Shown here: positions 54,125 through 62,799 of the stretch, piece after piece
How the letters are laid out: the number at the start of each line of letters is the position of its first letter
Position numbering within the stretch: the stretch's first letter is position 1
Assembly: GCF_003436275.1 (NCBI RefSeq)
Contig: NZ_QSOP01000012.1
Coordinates: 1 to 64,000, forward strand
DNA: 64,000 nucleotides
Reading direction: 5' to 3'
From: Collinsella sp. TM09-10AT
GTDB lineage: Bacteria > Actinomycetota > Coriobacteriia > Coriobacteriales > Coriobacteriaceae
Notes under the pieces: model-generated
Told to the model about the DNA's origin: nothing
The model's input: only the letters and a program-made list of their open reading frames with translations
The model's database searches: none
Program-made: the position numbers and the translations under genes

Positions 54125-54206
54125 AGCGGCTCCTTCCAAAGATCAGCGTAGCGGCGGCGACAAACACCAGGGCCATCAGGACGAGCGCGCCGGCGCGAAC
54201 AGACAC
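54111..54206 (-). pseudogene. C-terminal remnant of the ABC-2 permease broken by IS110
   Basis: Encodes VSVRAGALVLMALVFVAAAT and the ending FGRSRYEHL. It is in the same frame class as the 5' part at 55728-56828: deleting the 1,521 bases between them restores one reading frame. The last 14 bases overlap the start of the second permease, showing the original operon. Confidence 0.8.
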
Positions 54207-54330
54207 TATGACCCAATCCGAGGGCACTAAAAAGATAGGAGCCCCCGCTCGTGACCGCGGGTCGGGGCTGCGACAATGATGTTGAAGTGCCATAGGCGCA
54301 GCCGCGCCGCAACGAGGTTGGGAGGCTCCC

Positions 54331-55452
54331 ATGCCAAAGTATTCTACCGCGTTCGGGATGGACGTCCACCTGAGGTCGACCACCGTCTGCGCCCTCGACG
54401 CGGACACCGGCGAGGCCGTGACGAGGAGGTTCCCCGGCAACCCCTGGGGCGAGATCGCCGGGTGGATGGGTGGGTTCCCCGGGCCGTCGCTCGCGGCCTA
54501 CGAGAGCGGCTACCCCGGCTTCGCCCCGCAGAGGGAGCTCGCCGGGCTCGGCGTCGAGTGTGTCGTCGCCGCGGTCTCGAAGATCCCCAGGTCGGCCGCC
54601 GACTCGGCCTCCAAGAACGACAGGAACGACGCCGCCAGGATGGCCAAGGCGATACTCGCCCACGACATCTCCCCCGTATGGGTCCCCTCCCCCGAGGTCG
54701 AGGGCATCAGGGACCTCGCCGGCGCCTACGACGGGGCGACCGCGCGCCTGGCGACCGCCAAGCAGCGGCTGCTCGCCTTCCTCGCAAAGCGAGGGTTCGC
54801 CTACGGCGGCACCACGCCCGCCGGCAACCCGAGGAAGTACTGGACCTACGACTTCCTGAGGTGGCTCGACAAGGTCAGGCCGGAGGACGATGGCGGGGTT
54901 CGGACGCTCGCCGCTCTGAGGAGCGAGGTCGAGGCCGCGGCGGAGGCCCGGGCGGATCTGCTCTCCGAGTACAGGGCAGCCGTGGATGCCAGCCCGATCG
55001 CCGCGGAGGTGGCCGCCCTCCAGTCGATCAAGGGCTGCGCCTTCGCGCTGGCCGCAGCCTTCTCGGCCGAGGTCGGCGACTTCACGAGGTTCCGTTCCGG
55101 AAGGCAGGTCACGGCCTATTTCGGCCTCGCGCCGAGTCAGAGGTCGAGCGGCGACTCCGTGCGGCTCGGAGGCATCAGCGGTGCGGGCAACGCGCTCGTG
55201 AGGAAGCTGGCCGTTGAGGGTTCATGGTGCTACGCCGCGGCACGGCACCAGCCGAAGCTCATGCCAAGGGACACGGGCGTGCCCCTCGAGATAAGGATGC
55301 ACGGGAGGAAGGGATCCGAGCGGCTCCTGCGGCGGCGCGAGGAGATGCTCGCCCGCGGCATGCCCGCGGCGAAGGCTAACGCGGCCACCGCGGCCGAGCT
55401 CGTGAGGTGGCTCTGGGCCCTCGGCATGATGTGCCGGGAGGGCGCGGAATAG
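54331..55452 (+). CDS. IS110-family transposase (DEDD recombinase)
   Basis: A 373-residue recombinase. The start has GGGAGG upstream. The RuvC-like DEDD residues are Asp11 (GMDVH), Glu58 (AAYESGY) and Asp97 and Asp100 (KNDRNDAARMA). The C-terminal Tnp_20 domain is clear: LQSIKGCAFALAAAFSAEVG, then RSGRQVTAYFGLAPSQRSSG with the catalytic-serine region. Nothing is truncated, so the element could be active. Its insertion broke an ABC permease gene. Confidence 0.92.
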   Translation: MPKYSTAFGMDVHLRSTTVCALDADTGEAVTRRFPGNPWGEIAGWMGGFPGPSLAAYESGYPGFAPQRELAGLGVECVVAAVSKIPRSAADSASKNDRNDAARMAKAILAHDISPVWVPSPEVEGIRDLAGAYDGATARLATAKQRLLAFLAKRGFAYGGTTPAGNPRKYWTYDFLRWLDKVRPEDDGGVRTLAALRSEVEAAAEARADLLSEYRAAVDASPIAAEVAALQSIKGCAFALAAAFSAEVGDFTRFRSGRQVTAYFGLAPSQRSSGDSVRLGGISGAGNALVRKLAVEGSWCYAAARHQPKLMPRDTGVPLEIRMHGRKGSERLLRRREEMLARGMPAAKANAATAAELVRWLWALGMMCREGAE

Positions 55453-55714
55453 ACATAGCCCCCGCCCCGGCGAGCCGGGCGGCCTTCGGGGATACCCCCT
55501 ATTTCGCTGTGCGCGCGGAGCCCTCCGCATGCGCCTCGACAGACTTGGGGAACCCCGCCGAAGGAATGGAGTGCGGGCCGACAGAACGGTATCCGCGGAT
55601 ATGAGACTGAGCCGAAGGCGTCGATGACATGCCGGGGGCGGACCGGGACGGGTTAACGGCAGGCCCCGCCGACCGATTGCAAGCGGTCGGCGGGGCCATT
55701 GTGGCTCTTGACAG
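55453..55714 (+). ncRNA. Candidate bridge-RNA region of the IS110 element
   Basis: The noncoding 3' end contains a perfect 14-bp-arm hairpin, GGCCCCGCCGACCG with its complement (55662-55697), and further GC-rich stems. In IS1111-type members the bridge RNA is encoded at this end. I could not identify guide loops, so this is a placement, not a proof. Confidence 0.35.
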
Positions 55715-55727
55715 CGGATTGGGTCAT

Positions 55728-56828
55728 ATGAGCGAAGGGCCCCAGGTCCTCAAAGAAATACAGGCGATTGAACATGTCGCAGATGAGCTTGACGGGGTTG
55801 AGCCAGCACTCGACCGGACAAGCGCGGGCGACGTCGTCGGCAAGCGCCATCGCCGGCTCGCCGTAGAGGCCGGCGAACAGGGCGCACGTGGTGGCAAAGC
55901 CCGTGAGGATGCCCGACTTGGATGCCTTGCCGCCCTTAACGGGAAGCGTGCCCACAAAAAGCCCCAGGCCCGTGGCGGCAAGCGCGGATGCAGCCCCGCC
56001 CAGCAGGCACAACCCCTCGCGCCCGCCAAAGTCGACGCCCACGACCAGGCGCACGTAGCCGATCGCAACCGCCATCGATGCAAAGGAAACCAGCCACGAG
56101 CCGACAAAAATGCCGGCCAGCGACGCCGTCTTGGAAAGACCGCCCACGCAGCGGCGCGCGCCGAGGCCGGACAGATTGGGCTGCAAATCGACGACGCTCA
56201 AGGCGGCAAACTCGGCAGACATCATCGCGACCAGGCCAAAAAGCGCGTAATAGTAGATGACCGTGCCATCGGGCGTGGCACGAGTCAGGCTCACGCGGCG
56301 GGTTCCGCCCTCGAGCGACAGGGCGCGCGCAACCGCCTCCGGGTCGGCAAGCGCCGCCGGGTTGTCCTGGGCAATCTGGGACATGAGCTCGGCATTTTGC
56401 GTATACGAGCTTGCCGCCGTTTCAAGGATGCTGCGGTCGGTAAGCACCGACGAGGCGCGCGAGCTGTCGTAACTCGATAGCAGCGTGAGCCTGGGCGTGC
56501 CCGCGGCATCAACCGTATAGATGCCCGCGACCTCGCCGGCCTTGAGCGCTTTGCGCGCGGCAGCCAAGTCTTCGTACTCGCTCACATCGAGCAGCTGGTC
56601 GTCGCCTGCCTTGGCAAGCGAAGCTGCCACATCCTTAAAGGTCGAGGCATCCCAGGCCTCGTCCGCCACGACGGCAACCGGCACCGGGTCGACCGTGCCG
56701 TCGGAGCTGAGGTTCGCAAACATAAACATGAACATCGTGGAAAGCGCGATAGGAAAGAGAGCGCCCCAGACCCACGTGCTCGGCCGGCGCAGCAGCGTCT
56801 TGACCGTGGTGATGATGGTGTTGAACAT
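55728..56828 (-). pseudogene. 5' part of the ABC-2 permease broken by IS110
   Basis: Encodes about 367 residues of an ABC-2 permease: an N-terminal helix (about 18-40), an external domain and four or five helices, reaching LYFFEDLGPFAH before the IS110 sequence takes over. The frame then runs a further 25 codons in the element. Joined to the remnant at 54111-54206, the intact gene would have coded for about 398 residues, close to its partner's 401. Its start at 56828 is nine bases past the ATPase stop, so ATPase, permease 1 and permease 2 were one operon. The truncated protein lacks the last helix. Confidence 0.85.
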
Positions 56829-56837
56829 GGCCGCCCC

Positions 56838-57776
56838 CTAGTCGCGCAGCTCGCGGCCGGTGATCTCGAGGAACACGTCGTTGAGGGTCGGCGGTTCGGA
56901 ATAGATGCGGCCGAGCGGCACGTCATGCGAGCGCAGCGCATCGAGAATGTCCGTCAGGTTGTGCGGGCTCGCTTCGCACGAAAACGTGAGCTGTCCCGCC
57001 GTTGCCGAAAGGTCCAGAACGTGCGGCAGGCTTGCGACGGCACCGAGCGCCGCACTCGGAACCTCGCCGACCTCGATTACAATCTTCTCGCCCATCTGAA
57101 TCATGCGCTTGAGCTCGTCGTTAGTGCCCTGCGCCAGCACGCGGCCGCCGTCCATGATCATAATGCGGCTGCAGATCTGCTCGACTTCCTCCATGTAATG
57201 GCTGGTATACACCACCGTGGCGCCCTCGTCGCGCAGACGGCAGATGCCCTCCAGGATGGCGTTGCGGCTCTGCGGGTCGACCGCCACCGTGGGCTCGTCG
57301 AAGAAGATGAGCTCGGGCTTGTGCGCGATGCCGCAGGCAATGTTGAGCCGGCGCGCCAGGCCGCCCGAGAGCTTACCGGGGCGGAACTTGGCAAAGTCGC
57401 CCAGACCGACAAAGTCGATCGCCTCGTCCACGAGCGCACGGCGGCGCTTGCGGTCGTTGACGTAAAGACTGCAGAAATAGTCGATGTTCTCGCGCACCGT
57501 GAGCTCGTCGAACACCGCCACCTGCTGTGGCACCACGCCGATGCGGCGCTTGAGGTCGTAGCGGGCGGGCGTCATGGGCTCGCCGAACAGCTCGATGGTG
57601 CCTTTGTCGTAGGCAAGCAGCTGCAGAATACAGTTGATGGACGTGGTTTTGCCCGAGCCGTTGGGGCCCAGCAGGCCAAAGATCTCGCCGGGGGCGATGT
57701 TCAGGTTAAAGTGGTCGAGCGCAATAAGATCGTCATAGCGCTTGACGAGGTTTTCGACATGGACGATGTCTGTCAT
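56838..57776 (-). CDS. ABC transporter ATPase of a two-permease exporter
   Basis: A 312-residue nucleotide-binding protein. The start at 57776 has AAGGG upstream. Walker A is GPNGSGKTT (37-45), the signature LSGGLARRLNIA and Walker B LIFFDEPTVAVD; the C-terminal 80 residues form the extra domain seen in drug and lantibiotic exporters. It heads an operon with two ABC-2 permeases, the first of which is interrupted by an IS. It is divergent from a histidine kinase gene, as is common for antimicrobial-peptide resistance systems. Confidence 0.92.
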   Translation of the reverse strand: MTDIVHVENLVKRYDDLIALDHFNLNIAPGEIFGLLGPNGSGKTTSINCILQLLAYDKGTIELFGEPMTPARYDLKRRIGVVPQQVAVFDELTVRENIDYFCSLYVNDRKRRRALVDEAIDFVGLGDFAKFRPGKLSGGLARRLNIACGIAHKPELIFFDEPTVAVDPQSRNAILEGICRLRDEGATVVYTSHYMEEVEQICSRIMIMDGGRVLAQGTNDELKRMIQMGEKIVIEVGEVPSAALGAVASLPHVLDLSATAGQLTFSCEASPHNLTDILDALRSHDVPLGRIYSEPPTLNDVFLEITGRELRD

Positions 57777-57963
57777 GAGGAAGCCCTTCTGTTGATTGCG
57801 GTCCAGTACGATTGCATCATCGCAGGAGCGGGCGGCGCGCACCAGTGAGCTTTGTCACGAGTGCGGAGGTCTTGGTCGTGCGGCCTGCCGACGCCCCCGC
57901 TTTGCCGCGCGGGAGGAATGTCACGGTTGCGCAGGCGGCCCCTCCACCACGCGCGGCTTCGCG

Positions 57964-57969
57964 TACAAT
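57964..57969 (+). promoter_or_regulatory. -10 box placed for a leaderless kinase transcript
   Basis: TACAAT ends seven bases before the kinase ATG, and no ribosome binding site is present between. Transcription would begin at or next to the start codon. No clear -35 box is seen. Confidence 0.45.
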
Positions 57970-57975
57970 ACCCGT

Positions 57976-59121
57976 ATGAACAGGCTTTTCGACAAATCGA
58001 TCGTGCTGGCGTGCTGCATCGCAGCCGCCGTGGGCCTTGCTGTGGACGCTCGCCTGGTCGCGGCGTTTTGCCTTGGCATTATTACCACCTCGCTGGCCGA
58101 GCTCGCGCAGAAGGAACGCACGCGCCGTGCAAGCGAGACCGCGAGCTACGTCTACATCATCGCGGCCGTTTTCGTGCCGCCGTTTGTGCCGTTTGCGCCT
58201 CTCGCCCTCTATGACATCGCGCGGCGCGTGCGCCGTGAGCACGCCTGGGTCGCGCTGGGCACTGGCTCCATCTTTGCCTTTGCGCTCGTCGCGGACCTTC
58301 GCACCGACGCGCTCACCGCCCGAACGCTCCTGCTGACCGCCATCCTTTCGGTCGCCGCCACGTTGCTGTCGCTGCGCACCGCGCAGCTGGAGCGCGAACA
58401 GGAACGCATGCGTCGCACCCGCGACAAGCTGCAAGAACGCGCCCTGGCACTCGAGGCACGCAACCGCGACCTCGCCGACCGCCAGGACTACGAAGTCGAG
58501 CTCGCGACGCTCGCCGAACGCGCCCGCATCGCGCGCGAAATCCACGATAACGTGGGCCACCAGCTCACGCGCGCTTCGCTTCAAACCGAAGCCCTGCGCG
58601 TGGTCCATGCCAACGAGCCCGGCGTTGCCGCCGATTTCGCCGACGTCAAATACACCGTTGACGAGGCGCTCCAGCTCGTGCGCGCCAGCGTCCACGCGCT
58701 CAACGACAATGCGACCAACCTCTCCGTGCAGCTCGAACGCATCGTTGAAGGCGCGCGCTCGGACAGCGGTCCGCAGATTGAGCTTGAGGTTTTGGCCGAG
58801 CATGCGCCCGCCAACGTCGCCAACTGCTTTGCGGCGGTGCTGCGCGAGGCGCTTTCCAACGCCATGCGCCACGCCCATGCCAAAACCATTACCGTGCGGT
58901 GCATGGAGCATCCGTCGTTTTACCAGCTCATCGTTACCGATGATGGCGCAGACGCGACCCCGGCGAGCAGCAGCAACGTCGCAGAAGGCATGGGGCTCGT
59001 CTCCATGCGCGAGCGCGTCGAGGCGCTTGGCGGAACCTTCACCGCCGGCCTGCGCGCCGGCGCCCCCGGCTGGCGCGTGTTTGCCACCGTCCCCAAACAG
59101 CAAGGAGATGACGCCCGATGA
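57976..59121 (+). CDS. Sensor histidine kinase, HisKA_3 type
   Basis: A 381-residue membrane kinase of the NarL-partner group. Four or five N-terminal helices (about 8-135) with little external sequence are followed by a coiled coil, the phosphorylated His190 in REIHDNVGHQLT, and an HATPase domain whose N-box is LREALSNAMRHAHA and G-box is GMGLVSMRERVEALGG. Minimal external sequence suggests it senses the membrane or the transporter itself, as in Gram-positive antibiotic-sensing kinases. It overlaps the regulator gene by four bases and is divergent from the ABC exporter, its likely target. The ATG has no ribosome binding site. Confidence 0.9.
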   Translation: MNRLFDKSIVLACCIAAAVGLAVDARLVAAFCLGIITTSLAELAQKERTRRASETASYVYIIAAVFVPPFVPFAPLALYDIARRVRREHAWVALGTGSIFAFALVADLRTDALTARTLLLTAILSVAATLLSLRTAQLEREQERMRRTRDKLQERALALEARNRDLADRQDYEVELATLAERARIAREIHDNVGHQLTRASLQTEALRVVHANEPGVAADFADVKYTVDEALQLVRASVHALNDNATNLSVQLERIVEGARSDSGPQIELEVLAEHAPANVANCFAAVLREALSNAMRHAHAKTITVRCMEHPSFYQLIVTDDGADATPASSSNVAEGMGLVSMRERVEALGGTFTAGLRAGAPGWRVFATVPKQQGDDAR

Positions 59122-59747
59122 GGCTCATAGTTGTCGACGACGACCGCTTGGTAGTCGATTCGCTCAAGATTATCCTGGGCGCCCAGCCGCAGATCGAAGT
59201 GGTGGGCACCGGAGCCGACGGCAACGGCGCGGTGGCACTTTACGCCGAGCACGCGCCCGATATCGCGCTGCTCGACATTCAGATGCCGGGGCGCGACGGC
59301 CTTTCGGCGGCGCGCGAGATCCTTGAGCGCGACCCTGCGGCGCGCGTGGTGTTTCTGACGACATTCTCGGATGACGAGTACATTGTGTCGGCGCTCAAGC
59401 TGGGCGCCCGCGGCTATCTGATCAAGACCGATGTCGCCGCCATTCCACCGGCGCTGGCGCAGGTCATGGACGGCAAACGCGTGCTCGAGGGTAAGGCGAT
59501 CGAGGATATCGACTTTGACGGAACGGGCGTTGAGGCGGGCATGCCCCGCCGGCCCGCCGCCTTTGCCAGCCTGACCGACCGCGAGTTCGAAGTCGCAGAG
59601 CTCATCGCCCGCGGCCTCGATAACAAGGAAATCGCCGCCACGGCCTACATGGGCGAAGGCACGGTGCGCAACCACATCAGCTCGATTCTGGCAAAAATGG
59701 GCCTGCGCAACCGCACCCAAATCGCCATCGCCTACCTGCGAGGGTAA
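59118..59747 (+). CDS. Response regulator, NarL/FixJ family
   Basis: A 209-residue DNA-binding regulator. Its ATG overlaps the kinase stop (ATGA). The receiver domain has the acidic pocket DDD (7-9), the phosphorylated Asp53 in LLDIQMPG and the conserved Lys in YLIKTD; the LuxR-type HTH is at the C-terminus (LTDREFEVAELIARGLDNKE, then GTVRNHISSIL). With the kinase it is a complete two-component system, most likely controlling the divergent ABC exporter. Confidence 0.94.
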   Translation: MRLIVVDDDRLVVDSLKIILGAQPQIEVVGTGADGNGAVALYAEHAPDIALLDIQMPGRDGLSAAREILERDPAARVVFLTTFSDDEYIVSALKLGARGYLIKTDVAAIPPALAQVMDGKRVLEGKAIEDIDFDGTGVEAGMPRRPAAFASLTDREFEVAELIARGLDNKEIAATAYMGEGTVRNHISSILAKMGLRNRTQIAIAYLRG

Positions 59748-59808
59748 TTACCCAACGGCCGACCGCCCCGGCAAAGTAAAATGGCTGCTACCGATTTAAT
59801 GCCATTTC

Positions 59809-59960
59809 AAAACTATGTCGGTTTACTACGATGAATCGCCCACCTTCGACCACGGCAAATTGCGCGCTTACAAAACCGCAGGTAGAACGCTTGCAATATT
59901 TAGAAAAATGCAGTCATGGTCGGGAATGTCGAATTCGTCGTAGTAAACCGACATGGTTTT
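59809..59960. repeat. Long palindrome with TGTCGGTTTACTACGA arms
   Basis: The arms 59809-59837 and 59931-59960 share TGTCGGTTTACTACGA in inverted orientation with A4C/GT4 outer ends. The inner CGACCA/TGGTCG pair is also kept. The 90-base interior is AT-rich and holds no ORF. Same general design as 46102-46234 but unrelated in sequence. Confidence 0.65.
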
Positions 59961-59991
59961 GTTCGGGCGGCCCAACCGCGAGTTCACGCGC

Positions 59992-60025
59992 GGGGCCGGT
60001 GGGGCATTTTTGCCCCACCGGCCCC
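59992..60025. terminator. GC-rich hairpin between convergent operons
   Basis: GGGGCCGGTGGGGCA pairs perfectly with its complement around five T (A on the other strand). It lies between the regulator gene and the hydrogenase operon and could end both. Confidence 0.6.
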
Positions 60026-60046
60026 TATTCCAGCTCTATTCCAGAG

Positions 60047-60388
60047 CTATTCCGGCTTGGTTTCTACCGTGGGAGTCTTATCCGCTGCGACTGGGGTACG
60101 GGCGGTATCCATAGTCAGGCAGTGTTTGGGGCAGCTTTCGATGCACTCGCCGCACACCACGCAGGCGTACGGGTCAATCGACCAGGTGCCGCCTTTGCGA
60201 TCGACCGCGAGTGCGCCCGCCGGACAACGCCGAGCGCACATGCCGCAGCAGATGCACACGTCCATGTCATTGACAATATGCCCGCGCAGGCGCTCGGGCG
60301 CCGTCAGTTTCTCCTGCGGATAGCACACCGTGACCGGCTGCTTGACCATAGAACCCAAGGCCGTCTTGGCAAATGTCAGCAAACTCAT
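60047..60388 (-). CDS. Ech-type hydrogenase ferredoxin subunit (EchF-like)
   Basis: A 113-residue iron-sulphur protein with Cys45-48-51-55 and Cys76-79-82-86, binding two 4Fe-4S clusters, as in EchF, HycF and NuoI. It would carry electrons from ferredoxin to the small subunit. The N-terminal YPQEKLTAPERLRGHI is the usual lead-in. It is the last gene of an echABCDEF-ordered operon, seven bases after the large subunit. Confidence 0.88.
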   Translation of the reverse strand: MSLLTFAKTALGSMVKQPVTVCYPQEKLTAPERLRGHIVNDMDVCICCGMCARRCPAGALAVDRKGGTWSIDPYACVVCGECIESCPKHCLTMDTARTPVAADKTPTVETKPE

Positions 60389-60395
60389 GCCGCGC

Positions 60396-61484
60396 CTACC
60401 TTTCCGTGCAGCTAATGCAGGGGTCGATGGTCAGGATAATCATGGGCACGTTGGCAAGGAGCACGCCCTGCAGCGCATGTGTCAGACCCGCCAGGTTTTG
60501 CGACGTCGGCGTTCGCACGCGAAAACGGTCCAGGTTCTTGGTGCCGTTGCCGCGTACATAGTAGTACGCCTCGCCGCGCGGCTGCTCAATCACAACTTCG
60601 CCGCGCGCGCCGTCGGCCGGCGTAAGCTTGGTGCGCCCGCCGATGCCGTCGTGTGGAATCTTACCGACAAGCTCCTTGATGATATCCATGGCCTGCGTGA
60701 CCTCGGTGCAACGCACCTGGCAGCGGGCATAGCAGTCGCCGTCGGTTGCCACGATGGGCTCAAACGCGGCCAGATCCGCATAGGCGCCGTCGCCAAACAT
60801 GCGCACGTCGTAATCCACACCCGAGGCGCGCCCAAACGGTCCGACCATCGAAAGCTCCAGCGCGTCTTTCTTGCTGATCACGCCCACGCCATGCAGACGC
60901 TCACCACAGCTGGCGTCGTCCAAAAACGTATGCACCAGGGCCTCGTAGTCGGGACGCATGGCATCGAGTGTCTGGACAATACCCGCCAGCTCGGAGTCCT
61001 CGATGTCGTGCTTAAGGCCGCCGATCTCGTTGATCGACAGGATCACGCGACCGCCGCACGTGCTCTCAAAGATCTTGAGAATCTGCTCGCGCAGGGTCCA
61101 TGACCGATAGAACAGCGCCTCGAAACCAAAGGCGTCGGCGAGCAGTCCGAGCCACAGCAGATGCGAGTGGATGCGCGAAAGCTCATGCAAGATGGTGCGG
61201 ATATACCGCACGCGGCCGGGCACCTCGATGTCGAGCATACGCTCGCAGGCGCTGGCATAGCCGCAACTGTGGCCCACGGCGCAGATGCCGCAGATGCGCT
61301 CGGCGATGTAGCCAAACTGATACATATCGCGCTTTTCGGTGAGCTTCTCGAGTCCGCGGTGCACAAAGCCGATCTGCGGAATTGCCTCGATGACGCGGTC
61401 GTCCTCGATCACCAGGTCCAGATGAAGCGGCTCGGGCAGTACTGGGTGCTGCGGGCCAAACGGAATAACAGAGCGATGTGCCAT
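60396..61484 (-). CDS. Group 4 [NiFe] hydrogenase large subunit (EchE-like)
   Basis: A 362-residue catalytic subunit that makes or oxidises H2. The Ni-Fe site ligands are present: Cys65 and Cys68 in ERICGICAVGHS and Cys356 and Cys359 in DPCISC near the end, so this is a hydrogenase and not a NuoD-type complex I subunit. AAGGAGG lies upstream of the start at 61484. Only three residues follow the last cysteine, so it would not be matured by cutting a C-terminal extension, as is usual for Ech. Confidence 0.92.
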   Translation of the reverse strand: MAHRSVIPFGPQHPVLPEPLHLDLVIEDDRVIEAIPQIGFVHRGLEKLTEKRDMYQFGYIAERICGICAVGHSCGYASACERMLDIEVPGRVRYIRTILHELSRIHSHLLWLGLLADAFGFEALFYRSWTLREQILKIFESTCGGRVILSINEIGGLKHDIEDSELAGIVQTLDAMRPDYEALVHTFLDDASCGERLHGVGVISKKDALELSMVGPFGRASGVDYDVRMFGDGAYADLAAFEPIVATDGDCYARCQVRCTEVTQAMDIIKELVGKIPHDGIGGRTKLTPADGARGEVVIEQPRGEAYYYVRGNGTKNLDRFRVRTPTSQNLAGLTHALQGVLLANVPMIILTIDPCISCTER

Positions 61485-61489
61485 GGACC

Positions 61490-62209
61490 TTACGCCTCCT
61501 TTTTCTGCTTATCGCGGGCGGCCTTGGCGGCAAGCGCCGCGCGGACCTTGGCCGCTTTCTCGGGATCCATGGCGGCGAGCTTTGCCTCCATCTCGGCGGC
61601 CTTGAGCGCGGCCTTCGCAGCAGCCTCATCGTGTTGAGCATCGGAGCCGGCAGCCGCAGCGGGCTGAGCGACGGCAGCACCCGCAGCATCGCCAGCGCCC
61701 ACAGCGCCCTTCCCCGCGGCGGCCGCGGTAGCGGCAGCCTTCTCGGCCGCGGCCTTGCGCGCCTTGGCCTCGGCGGCCGCGCGGACTTTCATGGCCTTCT
61801 CGCGCGCAGTCTTCACCTCGGGCGTGATGACGCTCATGGGTTCGGCAGTCGAGACCTGGTAGAAAAAGCCCTTAAAGTCAATCTGCATGTCGGTAATGGC
61901 AAGACCAAACAGGTCGTGGGCCTCGTTCTCAAACGGAAACACCGCCGGATAGTACGAGCTGATGGACGGAATCTCCTGGTACTGGTCGATACCCTCGACC
62001 ACCAGGTTCTCGATCGCATAGTTTCCGTCCCGCGCGATCTGCTCTTGCGCGGCGCGGACGTTGATAAACGTATAGACCAGGCGATACGATCCGTCGTCCA
62101 CACAGCGCTCGGCGTGCATCTGCACAAAGCGCGCGCCGACGCCCTTGAGCGCCTGGACATGCGACAGGAGCTCGTCGATCCCGACGGTAGTATAGATAGC
62201 CTTTTGCAT
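61490..62209 (-). CDS. Hydrogenase subunit with NuoC-like domain and long Ala/Lys tail (EchD-like)
   Basis: A 239-residue subunit. The first 125 residues are the 30-kDa NuoC-like domain (FENEAHDLFGLAITDMQIDF). Beyond it lies a tail of about 110 residues made almost wholly of Ala, Lys, Glu and Gly, probably a long helix and disordered segments; EchD proteins I know end near 130. Its start shares one base with the stop of the preceding gene (TAATG) and has AAAGGAGG upstream. It connects the ferredoxin and large subunits in the peripheral arm. Confidence 0.85.
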   Translation of the reverse strand: MQKAIYTTVGIDELLSHVQALKGVGARFVQMHAERCVDDGSYRLVYTFINVRAAQEQIARDGNYAIENLVVEGIDQYQEIPSISSYYPAVFPFENEAHDLFGLAITDMQIDFKGFFYQVSTAEPMSVITPEVKTAREKAMKVRAAAEAKARKAAAEKAAATAAAAGKGAVGAGDAAGAAVAQPAAAAGSDAQHDEAAAKAALKAAEMEAKLAAMDPEKAAKVRAALAAKAARDKQKKEA

Positions 62210-62787
62210 TACTCGGCCTCCTTTGCAGCGGCGGGCGCACCGTCAGCCGTGCCTGCGTCGACACCGGCCCCGGCCCCCGCGGCCACAAACCCGTCCTCGC
62301 CCAGCCCAACGCCACCGTCCCAGGTTGCGGCGCCGCCCACGGTAAGCGGGTCACCGCCAGCACGCATCACGGCCTCCTTCTGGTCCAGGATGCCGCACGC
62401 CTCCACGATGGCATCGATCACGGTCTCGGGACGAATGGCGCACCCGGGCGCGTACACGTCCACGGGAATCGCGCGGTCCACGCCGCCGATCACGTTGTAG
62501 GCATCGCGGAACACGCCGCCCGAGCACGCGCAAATGCCGCACGCCACAACGCACTTGGGCTCGAGCATCTGGTTGTAGATCTGGCGCACGACGGGCAGGT
62601 TCTGGGCATTGACCGACCCCGTCACCAAAAAGATATCCGCATGCTTGGGGTTGCCGGTGTTGACCACGCCAAAGCGCTCCGCATCGAACAGCGGCGTGAG
62701 CGAGGCCAGCACCTCGATATCGCATCCGTTGCAGCTCGAGCCGTCGTAATGAATAACCCACGGCGAGCGCGACATTTTATGATCCAT
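62209..62787 (-). CDS. Group 4 hydrogenase small subunit (EchC/NuoB-like)
   Basis: A 192-residue small subunit. Cys19, Cys22, Cys83 and Cys116 are placed to bind the proximal 4Fe-4S cluster (SSCNGCDIEVLASL, then VACGICACSGG and YAPGCAIRP). Electrons pass through this cluster to the Ni-Fe site. A Gly/Ala-rich tail of about 40 residues follows the conserved core. The start at 62787 has GGAGG upstream, 12 bases past the membrane-subunit stop. Confidence 0.9.
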   Translation of the reverse strand: MDHKMSRSPWVIHYDGSSCNGCDIEVLASLTPLFDAERFGVVNTGNPKHADIFLVTGSVNAQNLPVVRQIYNQMLEPKCVVACGICACSGGVFRDAYNVIGGVDRAIPVDVYAPGCAIRPETVIDAIVEACGILDQKEAVMRAGGDPLTVGGAATWDGGVGLGEDGFVAAGAGAGVDAGTADGAPAAAKEAE

Positions 62788-62799
62788 GGATGCTGCCTC

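Larger units (their letters stand above)
54207..55728 (+). mobile_element. IS110-family insertion sequence
   Basis: Bounded by TATGACCCAATCCG (54207-54220) and its exact inverted copy (55715-55728). It carries one transposase gene with 124 bases of noncoding DNA before it and 276 after it. IS110-family elements use a noncoding bridge RNA to choose target and donor; the longer 3' noncoding end and terminal-type inverted repeats suit the IS1111 branch. The exact ends are uncertain by two or three bases. Confidence 0.8.
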
